Below are positions 61,065 through 64,000 of a DNA stretch of 64,000 bases, piece after piece (positions within the stretch are counted from its first letter, which is position 1; each line of letters opens with the position of its first letter). The DNA comes from Holacanthus passer. Its lineage: Eukaryota; Chordata; Actinopteri; Pomacanthidae. The stretch lies in assembly GCA_025331565.1 (NCBI GenBank), contig JAFREQ010000009.1, positions 5,507,501-5,571,500 on the forward strand, in the 5' to 3' direction. The notes under the pieces are model-generated. The model did not search any database, was not told the origin of the DNA, and was given only the letters and a program-made list of their open reading frames with translations. The position numbers were made by a program, and so were the translations under genes.

Positions 61065-63403
61065 TCTCATGGACCCGTCCAAAGCCACCACCGGAAAGCC
61101 TGTGGTCTGCGAGAGAAAAAATGTCCATAAACACGAGTGTGGGTTTGCCTTGGCTCGAACATGTTACTGTCTCTCTCTACAGTGGGTGTGTAAATCTTTT
61201 CTGCTTGGTGTGCTGTGAATCTGTGTATAGCTTTAAGCACCCGCCACCCCCCCCCAACCTCGACTTCGCGGTGCACAATCGTTTCGATGTTTCCCGTCTC
61301 TGTCAGTGGCGAGGCCTTGGGCCAGCGCAGAGATGGAATATAGAGTCATACGCCAGTCAGACTAACGGCCCCGGCTATTTCCTGTGGCGCGGCACTGTGT
61401 GATGGGATCGCTCTCCACTCCTCTCTGCTCCATGAGAATCTTTCTGTGCTGCGTCAGGCTTCATATGAGCCGACTGGTGCAAACCTGTCCTCTGTTTTCA
61501 CTTAAATCCGCTTTTCTCTTTCTTTCTAACTTCCTGTCTTTCTCTGCCTGTCTGAGATGACGTGAATATTTCGACCTCATAAAGTGAATTCTGAGTAGAT
61601 TTGAAGCTGCGGTTAATCGGCGGTTTATCGTTTCTGTGACCAGTGTTAATTTTGTGGGGAAATCTGACCACAGCAAGGTCCATTTATAAAAACAAATATT
61701 AAGACAGGCAAGGCTCTGAGACTTTTTCAGCCAAAGACACCAACAGAGAAATCCAACCCTGGCTGATGAAAACATATTTCGCTCTGGTTATGTGGGGACA
61801 CCACCAGAAAAAAGACTGTGACCTATTTCTGACCAGCAGTTAAAAGTGCAACCTGAGATCCAAAAAGTGTCATCCCAAAACCAAAACAGCTTTCACACAG
61901 AAGACCCACCTTTCCTGAACAATGTATGCAATGTTTACAAGGCTGCTGTCACAACTCGTGGAGGTCACTGTACACTGACAATTCAAATATTTCCATAAGA
62001 CACTTCGCCATAGCCCAGCTCAGATGGTCATGAACGCAGGTCTGACAGAAGTACAAATAAGTCAAAACACATGACTGAGAGAGACTGAGAGAGAAAAAAA
62101 CAGCATCAGTCATTTCAGCAAGTGCATGAAAACAACACGTTTACTTTCAAGTGATTTTCAAGCCTTCAATCTGGCTGTATTAATTATGATGGCAGCAAAC
62201 AAAAAGTCAGGTAATAATATTATTACGTTGGACATTTAGCCGTTTGTTTCCTGTTCATTTCCAGTTTCCAACAGTTTTTTTTAAGCATCACCACGATCAA
62301 CCCCAAACCTTAAGCAAGTGTTACTGTCACCATGATGTTGAATTATGATCAGTTTTGACACTAAATGCCAATTTACCTTTTCACTCTTCAGTTATGTACG
62401 TGATTATACAGGACCTCATCCCCTAATACTAATACTGATAAGTATTTTATAATAAATAAGTGAAACAAACATTACCTACATGCAGCAACACAACTGTGTG
62501 CATGAGTCAAAGAGAGAGCACACACCCTCTTCGCAAGAAACAGAGTAAGTGTTGAAGCGTTGCACTGCAATCTCAACCAAAACGCACCTTGTTACAAATT
62601 GTCTGCGGTCTTTCTTGCACTAACAAACCTCCAGCGTGACCTGCAGCAAAGTTTTTTCTCACTCTCTGAGCCAGGTTTGGATAATTACGTATTTCTTACA
62701 GTACAGTGTGGAGTTAAAAGTGCTTCACAAACAAAGGGCTTTGCAGGGATCTGGAGGGCTGCTACGTCTCGTCAGCGCTGCTTCCATTCAAGGTGCATCA
62801 GGAGAGGGAGTTTACTTTGGCTGGCGTGGAGCAGAGCTCAGTCAAGCAGGGATTTGACAGGAGATCAGAAGGTTTCACATTGTGGTCACTTTGTTTGATT
62901 GGACTTAATTCCTCTGAGTGCCACTAACACGCGTTCCTTTGTTGATTAAATGTGAGCGACGAAGAGCGCACAAAAGCTGCTCATTAGATAATCGTGACTG
63001 CTGAGCGAAGGCGTTTGCATGATTTTAATCCACACTTTGCTGCATGTACTGGGTCAAACATGAGGCTTCACTAAAATACACATGTTCCAAATTACCGGCA
63101 GTTTCTGAATGGCTGCAAAACCCACACATGCTAAATTACTACATGAATGAAAAGATAAATAAAGCAACAAAAGGTGTTATCTAACAGGGGCTAAGATTAT
63201 GCAGGCAAAGGGTTAGAAAGTTAAATGTGGCTCCGTGCCCTTTGCTCTTCTCCTTGAGGATTTGTTTGTTTAACAGCATTAGAGATCCTTAGAGGTGCTA
63301 AAGAGGGAGGGCGGGCCGGGTGTCAGGAGGATGGTCCTCTTCCTACAACCAAAAGGTGGCATTTGTTGTGTAGGATTTAGTTTCTGGCACAAAGAGTTTC
63401 ATG

Positions 63404-63929
63404 TAGTGCTGAAACAATCAATCGCTGGCAGTTTTCATACTCAGTTAAATTTTTAAGTCATTTATCCGGCAAAAATGTCAAACATTGACTGGCTCTACTA
63501 CAATGTGTTTTTCTTTGTTATATATCACTGTAAATTGACAAAACCCAAAGATGTGTGTACAAAATTAAAAATAGTCACTCAGATACAGACAAATTTCTTG
63601 AGATATCCTGAGACTAAAAATGTATGTTAGCAAAAAATTCATTACCAATTAATCTGCTTATTTTTTTCTCAATTACTCAAATCATCATCATCATCTTCAG
63701 TTTCCCTGAGGCCAGGGTGACATCACCAAAACTTAAAGATATTCAACTTACTATAAAGTAAGACAATATAAAAAGCAGCAAATTCTGCACTTGAAACCAT
63801 CAAATATTTATCATTTTGCTTCAAAAGTGACTTAAATTAAATAAATCATTTATCAAAATTGTTACTGATTCATTTCCTGTTGACTGTCAAATAATAACAG
63901 TTGCTTAAGTGAATAACTGCTGCAGCTCC
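63404..63929 (+). repeat. ATTAATCG-type teleost repeat, near full-length copy
   Basis: Starts TAGTGCTGAAACAATCAATC and ends AATAACTGCTGCAGCTCC, matching the two ends of the family. The interior ATATATCACTGTAAATTGAC is also characteristic. The most complete of the four copies in the window. Confidence 0.6.
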
Positions 63930-64000
63930 ACAGTAAATAAAACATCTGTGTTTGACTGAAATAGAATTATTCTTCTGCAGCAGAAGCACAGGAAACACAT

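Larger units (their letters stand above)
59237..63403. other. Intergenic, nothing recognised apart from microsatellites
   Basis: No exon seen. 61,060-61,470 is GC-richer and looks single-copy. Confidence 0.5.

Noticed and set aside
1..64000. Prokaryotic features: operons, CRISPR arrays, insertion sequences, phage
   Set aside because: The window is vertebrate nuclear DNA with spliced genes and fish repeats; no such structure is present.

Overview
The window is vertebrate nuclear DNA, almost certainly from a ray-finned fish, probably a percomorph teleost. It carries one protein-coding gene split into 19 exons with GT-AG introns, some as short as 86 bases. The intergenic DNA is AT-rich and scattered with decayed dispersed repeats that I recognise from teleost genomes: hAT-like and long-inverted-repeat non-autonomous elements, an L2-type LINE fossil, LINE tails ending in GATAAGATAA, and AC, AGAT and AAAG microsatellites. 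The species call is inference from these repeats and from intron size.

Layout. (1) 1-13.9 kb: intergenic, with several repeat fossils and no recognisable exon. (2) 13.94-14.09 kb: a CpG-containing, TATA-less promoter. It holds a C/EBP-ATF response element (TGATGCAA on the minus strand) and a nearby ATF/CREB-like site, about 120 and 95 bases before the start codon. (3) 14,087-29,998: the complete plus-strand gene for cytosolic threonyl-tRNA synthetase (tars1). I placed all 19 coding exons by reading frame, splice-site dinucleotides and protein similarity. They join in phase to 2,175 nt, which is 724 codons plus the stop. A polyadenylation signal lies at 30,214. (4) 30.3-64 kb: about 34 kb in which I find no gene. 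It holds repeat copies, microsatellites and several GC-richer single-copy-looking stretches that could be conserved regulatory elements, although that cannot be tested from one sequence.

The gene charges tRNA-Thr with threonine for cytosolic translation. All expected parts are present in order: a charged Lys/Gly-rich N-terminal extension, a TGS domain, a second editing domain with HSSAH and CRGPH, a class II catalytic core with the zinc ligands Cys414, His465 and His591, and an anticodon-binding domain. The upstream ATF4-type site fits known induction of cytosolic aminoacyl-tRNA synthetase genes by the amino-acid response.

I did not find a new biological system. The most useful second-look items are the ATF4-type promoter element, a weak exon-16 splice donor with a competing GT four bases downstream, an unusual pair of interlocked inverted repeats near 59.1 kb, a nested retroelement insertion with a 7-base target duplication, and a cluster of ACGTC half-sites near 40.3 kb.
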